Below, piece after piece: positions 21,216 through 33,373 of a stretch of 64,000 nucleotides of DNA. Every line of letters begins with the position of its first letter. The first letter of the stretch is position 1. The DNA comes from Escallonia rubra. Its lineage: Eukaryota > Streptophyta > Magnoliopsida > Escalloniales > Escalloniaceae. The stretch spans positions 1 to 64,000 of the forward strand of contig JAVXUO010001657.1 in NCBI GenBank assembly GCA_033065855.1, written 5' to 3'. The position numbers and the translations under genes were made by a program. A model generated the notes under the pieces. It was not told the origin of the DNA, ran no database searches, and worked only from the letters and a program-made list of their open reading frames with translations.

Positions 21216-22390
21216 TTCCTAAATTCCCCTTCTTTGGTTATACTAGTACAGACCGAGCACATGCGTAATTCACGTTGTTTTATTCGAGAGTAATGTTTGA
21301 AGTGATATTATTATATTTTTTATATAAAAATAATATAATTTAATTATGTTCTTATTTATTTTGTGACTTGTTATAAAAAAAATGTATATTTAATTTTCGC
21401 AATTATAATCAGTTTAATATTTAGAAATTTTCTTTGTAAACTTCTGGATTGAAAAATGTTTGATGGTACTGTTGAAAATAAAAGTAAATGAAGAAATTAG
21501 AAGAACAAATTTACGTCTTTCTTTTTGTAATATGTTGTTCATAGTTAAGATTTATAATTTTTAAGACCAGGTGCTTTTAAGAAATGCAAAGCACCTGGTC
21601 TTCAATTACAATAACTGAACATATTTTCAGTTCAAATTTGCATCATAATTAAACTTTGTTTTTTAATGCATATTTAACCCTTTTTCGAATTTTATTTTAT
21701 TTTTTTTGGTTTCCAACAATTTTTTGTTTCTTAATTTCACGCATTTCAGTTTCTTTATTTTGTTTTTGTTTTTCAGTTTTTCAATTGGTTAATCGTTTGC
21801 TAACCTAAAAATCCAAGAAAAAAAATCACAGTTTTCACTAACTAGTTCAATATCTAATGTTTATTTCATTTTAACCAAATTAAAAAGAGAATAATAAAGG
21901 AATTTATTTGTTATGTTTTTCTTTCTCATCACACTTTTTATTTTCTAATGTATAGAATAGATTCATTACCCAATGTTCTTTTAATTTCATCAAATTTTAA
22001 AAGGGAGTAATAAAAAAAGGGTAAGAATGTAATTGACGTAATTTACAGAGGACATAATTATTCAAAAATGATTTACAACATTCCTACTTTTGTTTCCCAA
22101 TGTATAAATGTGGGATTAAATTAAATTTATGACCTAATGTTCATTAAACACATTACAAAAAAAAATTAATTAGGGAAGGGTAGGGTTGTCATTGAAATAA
22201 CTAACGGAGGGCAAAACCGGAAATGATTATAAAATTAGTAATTAATAATAGTATTTATGAAATGGTAGGATTGTTATTTGAGTGATTAACGAAAGGCAAA
22301 AATAGAATAAAATAATTTACAAGATTCATACTTTTATAGGTAGTATAGATTGATTTTATTTGAGGGTCAAAAATTAATGTGAGGCACTAT
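21216..22390. other. Upstream flank of the PPR gene, AT-rich
   Basis: The promoter of the PPR gene must lie at its left side (21216 onward), but no convincing TATA box stands out. From 21840 to 22360 there are repeated words such as AATAATAAAGG, TAACGGAGGGCAAAA and TAACGAAAGGCAAAA, suggesting an old AT-rich repeat. No gene is visible. Confidence 0.45.
21563..21602. repeat. Perfect 14-bp inverted repeat with 12-nt loop
   Basis: AAGACCAGGTGCTT at 21563-21576 and its exact reverse complement at 21589-21602 flank TTAAGAAATGCA. It stands alone in AT-rich DNA about 350 bases upstream of the PPR start. Function unknown; it may be a tiny MITE remnant or a hairpin. Confidence 0.85.
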
Positions 22391-22394
22391 CAAT

Positions 22395-22540
22395 CGTCGG
22401 AACTTTGACAACAAGGCTGGTTGTGATCTAGTAGCGTTGGATGAACCATCAACAAGGAGCGTCCAAGTACAAGGTGGATAGTTTGGACACTATCAGAAGA
22501 AATATCATTTGGAAATCAAGGAAGGTTCATTCTACAATCA
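22395..22540 (+). repeat. Interspersed repeat X, copy 1 left part
   Basis: GATGAACCATCAACAAGGAGCG with CCAAGTACAAGG and ATCAGAAGAAATATCATTTGG aligns with 25411-25490. The copy continues after an insertion at 23622-23720. No coding function recognised. Confidence 0.65.
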
Positions 22541-23621
22541 ATGTAGTTTTGACAGAATTTTTTTTTTTAGCTTTTTTTTTCACTTTTGTAAACTCGAGAA
22601 AAAAAATTCATTTGACAGACAATTTTCGTTTTTTTTTCTCCCTTTAGTTTTGAAAAGCAGTTTTTAAAACTGGGTTCTTTTTGAAAACTCTATTTTGGAG
22701 TTTTAGTTTTTGTTTTGAGATCTAGCTATCAAACTTCATTAGAAGCAATTTGCTATCCGCATTTTTAAAAACTTATTTCATTTTATCACTTTCACCACTA
22801 CCACTACTTACCCTCTAAGCCCTCACCACCACTACCACCAGTAGACAACCACCGTCACCACCCGGCCACCGTCCCAGCCACCCCAGCTTCGTCACCCCAC
22901 TACCGCGCCACATCAGATCTTCCCCACCATCACCACCTTACCGCTGTTACACCAACAAATCTCTTACGTTGCCGCCACAATCTCGCTGTCACCACCGGCA
23001 GACCTGCCTCTCCGCCGCCACCCCACCGCCATCGCCACTACACGAATCTACTCCACCATTGTGTCGCATCAACCAAGCGGACAGCATCGCAACCACCAAG
23101 CACCACCACCACCATCTTAACAACCAAGCACACCGCCATAACTACCGATGATCGATCAACGTCGGACAACATCACAATCGGACAACATCATAACCACCAT
23201 CGATCAAGGTCGACGCTGTCGATTTCACAACTCCCAACCACCCACCGTCGATTTGCCACAACCGTCGACACCGTCGATCGTCACTGTCGTCTCTCCATTG
23301 TCGTTGATCTCATTAGATTTGATTTTTGGGTAGCAGTAACTCCGTCGTGGTTTTGGCAGTTGGTCGTGATGGGTGGTGGTTACTGGCTATGGGCGGTAGT
23401 GATACTGTGGCGTGATGGTGTTGGTAATAAAAACTGGTGTTTTTGGAAACCACGAACATAAAGAAAAATAAAATCCTCATAAAAAAACTAAAAATTGGAA
23501 TTTTACAAAATGATCTATCAAACATCTATTACTTTTTTTTTTCAAAACAAAAACCATAACTAGTTTTATTTTTTTATTTTTTAGAAAATCAAATCTAAAA
23601 ACTACAATGTTGTCAAACTGA
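22541..23621. mobile_element. TIR element with CCA-rich interior, inserted in repeat X
   Basis: Left text GTAGTTTTGACAGAA with following T-rich DNA and the inverted text before 23622 (TGTCAAAC preceded by AAAAACTACAATGT) match imperfectly; GTTTTTGTTTTGA followed by ATCAAAC-like words recurs inverted on both sides, so the inverted repeat extends over 150-200 bases. The interior (22790-23400) is GC-rich CCACCACCG/CACCGTCG text, open on several frames by composition only. The comparison with the uninterrupted repeat X copy at 25385-25610 shows that this block is an insertion. Exact ends, duplication and superfamily are unresolved. Confidence 0.55.
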
Positions 23622-23720
23622 CGTGAAGTCTTTAAGAGAGGGATGCGGTCGATAGAGTATGTCAAACTCATATGAGATCCATCGACCATCCAAGAGCTGC
23701 TTTCTAGACTCCACGCAAAA
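23622..23720 (+). repeat. Interspersed repeat X, copy 1 right part
   Basis: GAGAGGGATGCGGTCGATAG and GATCCATCGACCATCCA correspond to GAGGGAGGGATGGTTTCGGC and GATCCATCGACCATCCA in the copy at 25530-25600, in the same order. Confidence 0.65.
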
Positions 23721-23775
23721 TTTTCAAGATTTTTAGAATATTAAGGTGTTTGCGCTCGATAGCAAACTGCAATTA

Positions 23776-24242
23776 GAATATGTTTGGATGGAGAATTTCA
23801 AAGTACCTTGCATTTCAAAATTCATTCATTTTAAAATTCGATGATTTACAAATTTATGGAATTGCAAATTTGTTGTTTGGACGGTTTTGAAGAAGTGAGT
23901 ATTTTATATATGGATTTACATCTGAAAAATTGAACCCACCTAATAAGTTGACGTTGTATGGATAAAAGCTAGTGAGAGAGAGTTTCCTTTTTTTAGTGGA
24001 AGACAGTTGCTAAAATTATGGAGACACAGAAAGGTCACTTTCTCCCTATATTTGTGGTAAGGATATGTCAAATAACTAGTCTGGACTAGTTATTTGTAGA
24101 GAGGATTTTAGCACATCAAATCCCTCCTCAAATATGATAAATTCATCTCATCATAATCCAAACAAGGAATTTGGTGTGATGTATTTGCAAATCCTTTGTA
24201 AAAGTCAAATCCTCAGTTCAATTACTTCATCCAAACACACTC
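23776..24242. mobile_element. 467-bp Harbinger-like (Tourist-type) MITE
   Basis: TIRs GAATATGTTTGGATG and, inverted, GAGTGTGTTTGGATG; flanked on both sides by TTA (23773-23775 and 24243-24245). A 3-bp TTA/TAA duplication with a TIR containing TGTTTGG is the PIF/Harbinger pattern. Interior is AT-rich and non-coding, with further inverted similarity (CAAATTTGTTG against inner copies). Confidence 0.82.
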
Positions 24243-24245
24243 TTA

Positions 24246-25384
24246 ATGTGGTGTTCTTTTCGACCTCTTGTCTGAGCACTTCTCTAAATGGGAAACTTTC
24301 AACGATAAAAGAATGACTAAAATGGAAACTTTAATTAATTCAATAATCAAGTTACAAACTGCACGCCCATAATAAATTGTAACTTGTACCAATAGATCGA
24401 TTGACATAAACAAAACAAAAGTCCCTACCGATAGAAGGCAGAAGCACTGCATAAACAGAATATCTGAAAAAATAAAGAAAAAAGATAAGGCTTGAAATCA
24501 AGTCATTTGCTTGAGTCGAATGTTGATTGTCCTCTTCTATCCTTTCTTCTCCCCTTTTATTCTAATCTTCTGCCAAAAACAATTCGTTGCAATTTTTTAG
24601 TTTGATTTCAAAAGAAATCACTTGTAAACCGCTAGTAACCGTTGCTATCGATCCTCCTATCGATAGTTGTGTTGACCCTAGTAACTTGTTTCTGATATGA
24701 ATTATCCATGTGCTAGTCTTCCCGGCATTATTGCCTGACGTTCTATGGAAACTTGAACCGTCATAAAACTGCTCTATCATTATCTAATCCCGCCATAAAT
24801 TGTCATCACATCAGCACTAATGATGCATTAAACTTAATTTTCCAGCTGTCGGCCTTTGTCCAAGTGTCCATCGTCTATTAGTCACAACTAGTTAGAATTT
24901 AGACATGCATGCCAACATAAGGAATATGAGACATATCTTAGCAGAATTCTAGAGGAAACCACTAACAGCAGCAATGTGGTCGTTGAATGCATCTACTTCT
25001 CGGATGGTTTGTCGGGGCAGCCCTGACTAGATTTGCCTTGATCTTTTCTCAGTTTACCTCAATTTCTCAACAAGAGACGACGAAACCAAGATATTAATTT
25101 TATCAATACCAAATGCGCACTTGACAAGGCTCAATTTAAAATATTAGTGTCAGAGTGCGTTCAAATAATTCATGGATGTCTGTGTCCATAACCTTGAGAT
25201 TCTTGATGAGCACGTTCTGAACGTAAACTACCACGCTTTGACGTATCAAGATTTTAAAGAACTTGTTTACCGAAAGCTGATAGGCAGCTCCAGCATCTTT
25301 TAAACCAGAAGGCATTTCATTATTATTATACCACTAAAAGGCCCATTGATCTCCATAACCTAATCATTGGGACTTTTGGCAGAT
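24246..25384. other. Intergenic stretch, no supported gene
   Basis: A minus-strand frame at 24562-24780 (72 codons, with NKLLGSTQLSIGGSIATVTS) has an ordinary protein-like composition and could be an exon or pseudogene fragment, but I could not assign it. The rest shows no repeats or domains I can name. Confidence 0.35.
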
Positions 25385-25610
25385 ATGGCTGGTGCCGCTT
25401 TAGTAGAGTGTGATGAATCGTCAACAAATAGCACCCAAGTATAAGGGGATTCATTTGGAGACTCATCAGAAGAAGTATTAGTTGGGAAGATATAAAAAGG
25501 TGCACCCTATAAAGTATCCAGGGGTCTGTCCCTTGAGGGAGGGATGGTTTCGGCAGAGCATGTAAAACTCACCAAGATCCATCGACCATCCATGTAATGC
25601 CTGTCAAAGA
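25385..25610 (+). repeat. Interspersed repeat X, copy 2 (uninterrupted)
   Basis: Holds the left and right halves of copy 1 next to each other: GATGAATCGTCAACAAATAG ... ATCAGAAGAAGTATTAG ... GATCCATCGACCATCCATG. It serves as the empty-site reference for the insertion at 22541-23621. Confidence 0.65.
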
Positions 25611-26856
25611 AAAAAAAATTCAAAATAGAATTTTTGGAATTTATACAGCAGTGGCAGTTTAGTAAATAACTGATTTTTTGGTTGGGGGTAAACTGAAATT
25701 TGTAAGCATCAGCTCAAATAAGTATTCAAACTTTGGGGCGGTTATTTAATTAACCACTTGGCTTCATAAACCATCTAACACTGTGTTTTCCTCCTCATCC
25801 GCCTTCATTCTAAATCACTATTCTTCTCTTTTTTTTACCTCAAAAGGCGGCAAATTAGGACTTGGGGCGATTGTGGTGAGTAATAAAGGATTTGAACAAC
25901 ATTTTTTGAATCTTCGGGTAAGTTTTATTGCATTAATTCAGTGAACTTAGTTTATAGGGTTTGATGTGTTTAGAATTATAAATCCCCGATTGTTACTTTA
26001 ATGACTCTTAGTTATATAATGTAGGTTGTGGGTTTGCATTTGTGATTGGAAGACTGTGTTGATTTAAGGTAAGGGTTAAATTGGATTGTTCACCTTTTTT
26101 CTTATTGCTACGTCCTTGATATTTAGCCTCTATCATAGCTCGATTATTGTATGTTACATTGAAATTGCGATGTTTTCTTTTTTAGTGACAATTGCTCCAT
26201 GTTGAACGGGGCTTCAACTTTGATTTCTTGGGTACAATAAATTATAAAGATTGTACACTTCGATTCTTTTCCTTAATATATGCCTTTTTTTTGGCCCCGT
26301 TCCAAAAGGCTATTGAAAATTATTTCCATCGCTTCACACTAAAAGTTTGGTAATTGTCGAAATTTAGAATTTCAGGTCTTGGGCATTTTATTCAAATTGT
26401 CGCTAATTGTCTAGCATTGTTGGGTGATACGTAGTTTCCTTATTTCACGTGTTGACAAGTTATCATATTTGTTCTGTCTCGATGGTAGCTTAATTACTAT
26501 AGTTTTGTCGGCACTTTATATTTTTTGGACTTCATACAGATCGATCTATATTATTTATCGCGCCTTTAGCGTTATTATGCTGTATTTTTTATGTCCCTCG
26601 AGAGGATGGCTAATTGGTACTAGTACAAATTTTATTGCTTCGCCATGTGGGTTGATTATACGTGGTATAGAGTTCAATTAATATCTATTGAAATGCACAG
26701 TGCAATTAAACGTTTTTTTTACTCTATTTGATTGTAAAGTGCATGAATTACCATGTCTCCCATGCATATTGATCGTTCTGGCTAATGGTTCCAAATACAT
26801 GTTATTGAAACTATCACATTGTACTCCGGGTATTTGCGTATATTTCTATTACTGGG
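25611..26856. other. AT-rich stretch left of the Tat-like element
   Basis: No intact gene. 25780-25900 looks like a transcript leader (pyrimidine-rich, then a GTGAGTAATAA donor-like site), but no exon follows. An 85-codon plus-strand frame at 26424-26681 is hydrophobic and has no support. Confidence 0.35.
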
Positions 26857-28150
26857 TGTAGACACCCCATATTTGTAGCCCTGTCATTTATTTATTGTAT
26901 TGGGCTCTATTAATAAGGAACATTTATTATTATTATAGATGTAGGCCTAATAATAAGTCACGAGCATAATTTATTTAATCCAGCCCAGATAGTCCAGTCT
27001 AGTTGTCCAGTCCAGTCCAATCTAGTAATTAGAACCAGTCCAGTCCCATCAGTTGAGTCCAGTCCAGCTTGAAGATTGTGATTTATTTAGATAATTTAGG
27101 ATTATCTTATGATTAATCCTTGATGCTTGTGAGTAATCCTTGATTTATATGAAAGTTGAAGATAACTCTCGAGATTTGGTGTATCCATTCTATTTTGACA
27201 GAAATAATTATAAAATTTAGGACTGATAATGTCCCAAAATTTGGGAAGAAATATAAATTTTTCAACGGATAAACCGGCAGGTTTTCTCCAGCCGGCCAAT
27301 TTTTCAATTTGCGACTTTTACTGAATATTCTGCTATACCAGCAGGTCATAGATTGAGATGGTCATATTTATCATATATATGACCCCATACCTCTATAAAA
27401 AGAGTCTGTGGGCTACACTTTAAAGGGGATCAACTTTTTCTCTCTTGAGCATTTAGCATTTCTTCTCTAGAAGTGTATCATCTTTAAGGAGAAATTCAGT
27501 ACTTCATATTGATTTCTCCATATTTAAAAGTCACTTGCATCGTTGATTCATCACATGGTGTTCCCGAGTCTTCTAGGCAAATGCATTCTCATGGTATATT
27601 TACATGGCTTTCTAGATTAGTTTGGATTATAATAGTCTAGAGTGTCTCTCATTCCTGCGATCTCATTTCGGTATTAAAAACAAAACAATTCAATGGAGTC
27701 TTTCAATTCATTTCTTCTTATGTAAATTTGAGTCAAAGATTGACATGTAGGTCGCCACTCAAAGGACCTGGTCGAACTACGATAGTTTTGGTTCTGGTTT
27801 GTTCGACCGGATCGTAAATTGTTTGATCCCTGATGTTGAATTTAAACCAATAATAGAATTAAAACTAGGTGAGTTTTATATATTGCTCATGTGTTATGTG
27901 TTAAAAAAGGAAAAAAATAAATAAAAATAAAGTAGAGTCCATTAGGGGATGTTGGTGCCTAACACCTTCCTGTTGTATAACTTAGTCCACAAATTCATTT
28001 ATATGTTAAATAAATTAGAAGTCTTTCGACATTTTAGGGTCTTTTTAGGATTTTTCTTGTTTTTCCTTTTGTTCCACAAAATAAGAGGGCGACTCCTAAT
28101 TTTAGACCTTTCCCGGGGTCTAAGGATTTCTTTCGAGGCGGTTTGCTACA
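26857..28150 (+). repeat. 5' LTR of the Tat/Ogre-like element (1294 bp)
   Basis: Begins TGTAGACACCCC and ends GGTTTGCTACA. It carries repeated GTCCAGTCCAGTC words (26990-27070) and a TATA box (CTATAAAAAG at 27393-27402) with a leader behind it. Matches 41817-44083 in order once the solo Copia LTR there is left out. Confidence 0.85.
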
Positions 28151-28170
28151 AAGGATGACTCAATTGGGGA
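28151..28170 (+). other. Primer-binding site of the Tat/Ogre-like element
   Basis: AAGGATGACTCAATTGGGGA directly follows the LTR end and resembles the TGGCGACTCxxxTGGGGA site used by Tat/Ogre elements, with several changes. Confidence 0.65.
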
Positions 28171-28689
28171 CTAAAAAAATGAAAGGACTAGACTTGAAAT
28201 TTTTTATTGCTTTTCTTGGCCTTTTTTTTGTTGTGTTTTTTGTTGTTTTCCATATCAGGTACAATATGCTTTAATTGTTGTAGTTGTGCTTTTATTTTGT
28301 GACCCACACATGCGCACAATTGTCCCAAATCCACCCACTCAAGGATAACAGTTTAAATCCCGGACATCCTAGTTAACGGGGCAAATTGGACTGCACTCTC
28401 ACCTCTAAGGCCTAGTACCGAAAGCCTCCTAGTATCTCAGTATGCTAAATGACTTGTATACACGTACCAGTGACCGCCCATATTAACTACATGAGTTCCA
28501 GGTGAAAGGCATATAGTACGAGTCAGCCAAATGAGTGACCTTACACCTTGCGTCGAGAAAAAAAAACTACACACCTGGACAATTTTAATGGTCTATTATT
28601 TTTTGGGAGAGTACCTGTTTGGCGAGGAAACTAGCCGATATTCTATAAGTTTGTAGGAATTCTAGCTAAAAGGCTAGACTCTGACCAAC

Positions 28690-29200
28690 TGGCCATTTTT
28701 TCAAACAGGATAACCGAACGGTTAGTCATTAAGTGTAATACTTACAAATTCGAACATACTAGTTTATACCTCGAACTTTGTTGGTTAACCCCGAACTTCT
28801 AACCCTGCTGACCAACTGGAAAATTTACCCACAAGGTTATCTGACGGTTAGTCATAGTCCTGACCTTCTCAGAAGCTTTCACCCCACTAACTAACCAGCC
28901 GGTTTACCCGCAAGGTTACCTTCCCAGAAATTTTCAAAAATCTAAAGTTACTCCATTGATCAACTGGTCGGTTAACCCACAAGGTTAGACGGTTAGTCAG
29001 AGCCCTGACCTTCCCAGAATCATTGACAAAACCATAATTACCCCACTGGCCAATCGGCCGGTTAACCCATAAGGTTATCAGATGGCTAGTCAGCACCCTC
29101 TATCCCTATTTCTTTTTTAAATATCCAAATATACCCACTGACCAATCGCCCGGTTAACCCATAAGGTTACCAGACGGTTAGTCAGAACCCTAAAGTTAAT
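28690..29200 (+). repeat. ~100-bp tandem repeat in the 5' internal region
   Basis: About five units share CCAACTGG, CCGGTTAACCCAxAAGGTTA, GACGGTTAGTCAGA and CTGACCTTCCCAGAA. CCGGTTAACC is nearly palindromic. Units are visible from about 28690, 28800, 28890, 28960, 29050 and 29130 with irregular lengths. Confidence 0.75.
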
Positions 29201-29374
29201 TGGCTCCCTATCCTAGCAGTCTGTCAGTTCTATAGGCGTATTATGTGCTTAAACTTTTTATTTCTCTACCATTTAAGGGTAAGAAATGCTTGTATAGGTG
29301 TTCATCTGAGAAACTCACAACAACCCTAATTACCGAAGAATTCCCTCATATGGTGGATTTGGTCGGGATCCTTA

Positions 29375-30593
29375 AAGTATGTTTGGAACTATGGAATTCA
29401 TGGGGTTTCATTTCAAATCCTCAAATTTTGTTGTTTGGAACATTAAAAGAAAGAATTGGAATTGGATTTCATGCGATTTGACTGAATTTGTTTCTACTGT
29501 GTGAAATCCGATGAAAAATGGTAGGATTTCATGGGATTAAAGGTACTTGAATTAAAAGTAATTATCTACCTATTTTATCCTTTTTTCTTGGATCTCTTCA
29601 ATAATGAACCCCACCTCCACCATCTTCGTTGCCGCGACCGCCACAGCACTTTAACTACCACCACCAGTACCACTACTGTCACCACCACTGCCATCGGCAC
29701 CACTACTACCACCACTATTGCCACCGCCGCCGCCACAACTATTGTCACCACCACCATCGCCACTACAACTACTACCACCACTGCTGCCACCACCACCACA
29801 CTACCACCGCTGCCACAACTACAACTGTCGTTGTTGCCATAACCAACGATAACACTACCGCCACCACCACCACTACAACCACCACCACCGCCACTGCGTC
29901 TTTCACCACTATTGCCACCTCTACCATCAGTACTACGACAACTACCACTGTCGTCACCACCACTATTGCCACCACCACCGCCAACGCCATCATCACTACC
30001 ACAACCACCAATGTTGTCGCCACAGCCACCGATGTCGTCTCCACAACCACTGCCACCAATAATTCCACCATCGCCAATACTACTGCCACCACCACCACCA
30101 TCACCATTGTCACCATTATTGCCACCACTGCTGCCACCACCATCACCACTATGGCCACCGCCGCCGCAACTACCAGCATCGTCTTCAGCACCGCCACTAC
30201 TACTGCCACCGGCGTCACTATTGGCGTCAGTTGACGACCACCAGTTACACCTCGTTATACCTCAATACCACCACTACCATTATAACTATCAGTTGACCAC
30301 CCCACCACTTCCACCGTCGATGTCGCTACCCCGTGCGATGCCGCCACCAGCATCACCACTATGTGGTGGCACTAGCACATATGAAACCACTTACCATAGT
30401 TTGTTTTTCATCATAAGTCAAGGATATAATTGTCTAAAAATTTATTACCTTTTCATTTTCTCTGTTCTCCAAACACAAAATTGGAATTCTATGATTTGAA
30501 TTTCCTTTCGTTCCAAAAAAAAGTGAATTAAATTCCAAATCCAATTCCAAATTTAGAATCCAAATCCTAAAAGAATTGGTTCCAAACGCACCG
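29375..30593. mobile_element. Harbinger-like TIR element with CCA/ACC-rich interior (1219 bp)
   Basis: TIRs AAGTATGTTTGGAAC and, inverted, CGGTGCGTTTGGAAC; TTA on both sides (29372-29374 and 30594-30596). Both ends repeat GGAATT/AATTCC words over about 100 bases. The interior 29600-30390 is a long run of ACC/CCA/GCC triplets, open in several frames on both strands (Thr/His/Pro-rich on plus, Val-rich on minus). No transposase. The open frames are composition artefacts. Confidence 0.82.
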
Positions 30594-30596
30594 TTA

Positions 30597-30903
30597 GAGA
30601 ACTATGGAAAGATTTTTAGACCAGTTTCACAGCTCTGGCAGATCAGTAAGCAAGGACAACCGAGGATGCTGAAAACCTTAAGAAGAAGGGTAAAATGGTT
30701 CATGAGGATGAGCCTAAGATAGAAAGGATAAATGATAAGAAGAAAGACGAGTTTGATTGGCAGTATGAGTCGAAGGATGATGATGGAAAATCTGCCACTC
30801 CAAAATGGGAAGACAAGTTGGCTGCACTTGAATCCCAGGTTGCCCGGATGAGAAGGGCAGATGACCCTATGGACCTCAGTGCCCTTACCTTGAACCCTGA
30901 AGA
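30597..30903 (+). other. Internal fragment of the Tat/Ogre-like element
   Basis: A short charged frame (30695-30907, with KLAALESQVARMRRAD) continues the element after the MITE insertion. It looks like a leader or gag-side coiled segment; no domain is certain. A fossil fragment. Confidence 0.4.
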
Positions 30904-31484
30904 CTAGCTATCACTTTTTTTGTGGTTTATGAGTGTGTGCAGAGTGGGTAGGGTGCGCATGTGTATGTGTGTGCAGTGATGGGGATGGGGATGGGAGGTG
31001 TGGATGTGGGTGTGTGCCTGTGGGTGGTATGTGTGTGTGATAGGTGAAGGAGGGGGGAGGGCGAGGGCTATTGTGTGTGTTAAGGTATGTTGGGATGGAG
31101 GCGGTGTTTCTGTGTGCATGTGGTGGTGGGTATATGTCCAAATGTGTATTTTAGGGTGAATAATTGGCAATAGGGGTGGGGTTGGGGCGAATGGGTGGGT
31201 GTATGCGTTGTGTGTTTTGTGTATCTATGTGTGAGCACGCGTGCGTGTGTGTATGTATGAGAGATAGAGATAGAGTGTGTCGCGGTGGCTGGGGAAGAGG
31301 GCGATGAATGTGGTAGTGTTCGGTTTAGTGGGAGGCGTTCTGGGGGGTAGGGGCAAATATTTGTGTATGTGTGTACATTTGGGGGTAGAGTGGGTGCGGG
31401 GGTTGAAAAAGTTAAAAATGGTTTTCGTTTGAAAATTTGGTGTATAAAAGGGGTAGTTAGGACAATTCAACACAATCTGTTACA
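30904..31484. repeat. TG/GGGTG-rich simple-sequence stretch
   Basis: Dense GTGTGTG and GGGGATGGGGATGGG words from 30930 to 31400, then GTGTATAAAAGGGG at 31440-31453, which resembles a TATA box. The long His/Thr/Pro-rich frames on the minus strand come from the dinucleotide bias. Confidence 0.6.
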
Positions 31485-31559
31485 GGGAGTCAAAGTGCAT
31501 ATAGAAAGTTAAGATAAGAGTATTTTTAGAATCTTTAGATTTTAAATTGTGAGGAATCA

Positions 31560-33140
31560 TTGAAGATGGCCATTATGTTCCCACCAAGTTGATTAGGAAT
31601 AAGCTTATGCAAAATGAGCAATCCGAACTTAACGACTATGTTAGAAGGATGCATTGCATGAATCTTAGAGCTAAGAATTGTATTGTTTATGCTCTAAACA
31701 CAAATGAATTCAATCGAGTTAGTATGTTGATTCGGCTAACATTATGTGGGAACACTTCAATTAAGTCGCTCATGAAGGGACTTTTCTTCAAAGTGATATG
31801 AAAACGAATATAATGCATAGAGAATATGAATCATTTCAAATCTTTTTCGATAATTCAATTACGGAAATGAATTTTTGTTTAACTATAGTTGTTAATACTT
31901 TGAAACAATTAGGAAAAGATTTCTCTAATGGTGATCTTGTGATAAAGGTAATTAGGTCATTACCTAGAGAATGGGATGCAAAAATCACTGCACTTCAAGA
32001 ATCAAAGGATCTCAATACATTCCCAGTTGATGGATTAACTTGCTTCTTGCTGACCTATGAAATGCAACCCGAATCATCAGGCAAAAAGGTCCAAAGAAGA
32101 AGGAGATGTGCCAATTTTAAAGATTCATCAGCAATGGATCAATCTTCATGTAAAGAAGAGGAAGACTTAAAAAACAAAGAGATTGACATACTTGCAAAGA
32201 AATTTAACGAGTTCCTCAAAATATAGAATGATGGAAACTCATACAAGAGCAAGAATGAGTCAAGTATGGAGAGTATATCAGGGGAGAATGAGAAGAAGAA
32301 CGAGGCAACAAAGAAGCACTCCATAAGACATTAATGAAAGCCATTGTTTGGAGCGGTAATAACTCAAGTGGAGATGAAGGTGGTGACTTCCATGATAAAG
32401 ATGCAAATCTATGCTTCATTGCTCAAAAGGAAAAAGAGATAAATTTTTCGTATACTCATAGTGATAACATTTTTTCCAATGATGAATTTATGTTTCTTAT
32501 GCTCTTTCATATGAAGAATCCATGAAATTAGCCAAGAAAAATTGTACTTTAAAAAAAAATAAGTGCACGCCATTTCAAAAGATCTAGATGACTTAAAAAG
32601 TGAAAATAACGAGTGCCATGCTGCATATATAGCCATCTATATATAGAGCATGTGAATAGTGATTTGGTTGAATTGATTGTGAACATTCCTATCACAAAAA
32701 AGAATCTCTTTCGATACTTTAGTTTTAGACAAAAAAATAAAAAAATTAAGACTTGAGATTTGTGATTTAAATAATTGCCTTGAAAAATTGTTGATGGTCA
32801 AAACAACTTGGATGTCATGCTTGGACTCCAAAGAGTTGGCCTAAACAAAGGTGGTGTTGGATTAGATCCGTTCACCTTGCCTCCTAAAGTTTTGAAACAA
32901 CAAATAGGTTGAATGTTCATACAAGACAACCAAAGAACAATTGCACACCATTCACACGATGTGGTTGGTATTACAAGAAAGGGCATACGACTTTTTATTA
33001 TCCTAGTAGAATTTTATATGTCAGAGGTATAAAGAAAATGAGGATTGTGAAAGATCAAGATTTCAAATTTAAGACTAACACTTATGGACCCAAGAAAATG
33101 TGGGTACGAAAAACTAGACCTAAATTATTTTTGTAGGTTG
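31560..33140 (+). pseudogene. Copia-type gag (UBN2-like) remnant of the Copia element
   Basis: Short stretches match the usual gag region of copia elements of this lineage: TLKQLGKDFSNGDLVIKVIR with SLPREWDAK near 31890-31990, ALQESKDLN and a TYEM motif, then a knuckle-like CGWYYKKGHTTFYYP at about 32960-33000 and GPKKMWV near 33090. Gag would form the particle shell. Broken in several places; fossil. Confidence 0.6.
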
Positions 33141-33373
33141 TCCAAAGCAAGGTCAAATAGTAACAAGAAGAAAGTTCCAAGAAAAAATTAAAAGGAGGAG
33201 CAACAAGCTAAATCTTAAGGGGGAGTAAGCATTCCAAGATTGGAAATGCTACTTCAACTAAGGAGAGTCAAAATCTTGTCAAAGAAAATGGACTTCAAGA
33301 ATGATCTCTCATGCGCTCAATTTCTTTGTCATTTATCAAGAGGGGTAAAAGTCAATGCTCTATTAAACATATT

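Noticed and set aside
24562-24780. A 72-codon frame of ordinary composition
   Set aside because: It could be a gene fragment, but I could not tie it to a family and no neighbouring exon was found, so it is mentioned only in the spacer entry.
29629-30234. A 201-codon Thr/His-rich open frame, with long open frames on both strands
   Set aside because: It is a product of ACC/CCA triplet repetition inside a Harbinger-like element. Several frames are open at once and no domain is present.
30911-31170. His/Thr/Pro-rich minus-strand frames
   Set aside because: They come from TG and GGGATG simple sequence; no start context or domain.
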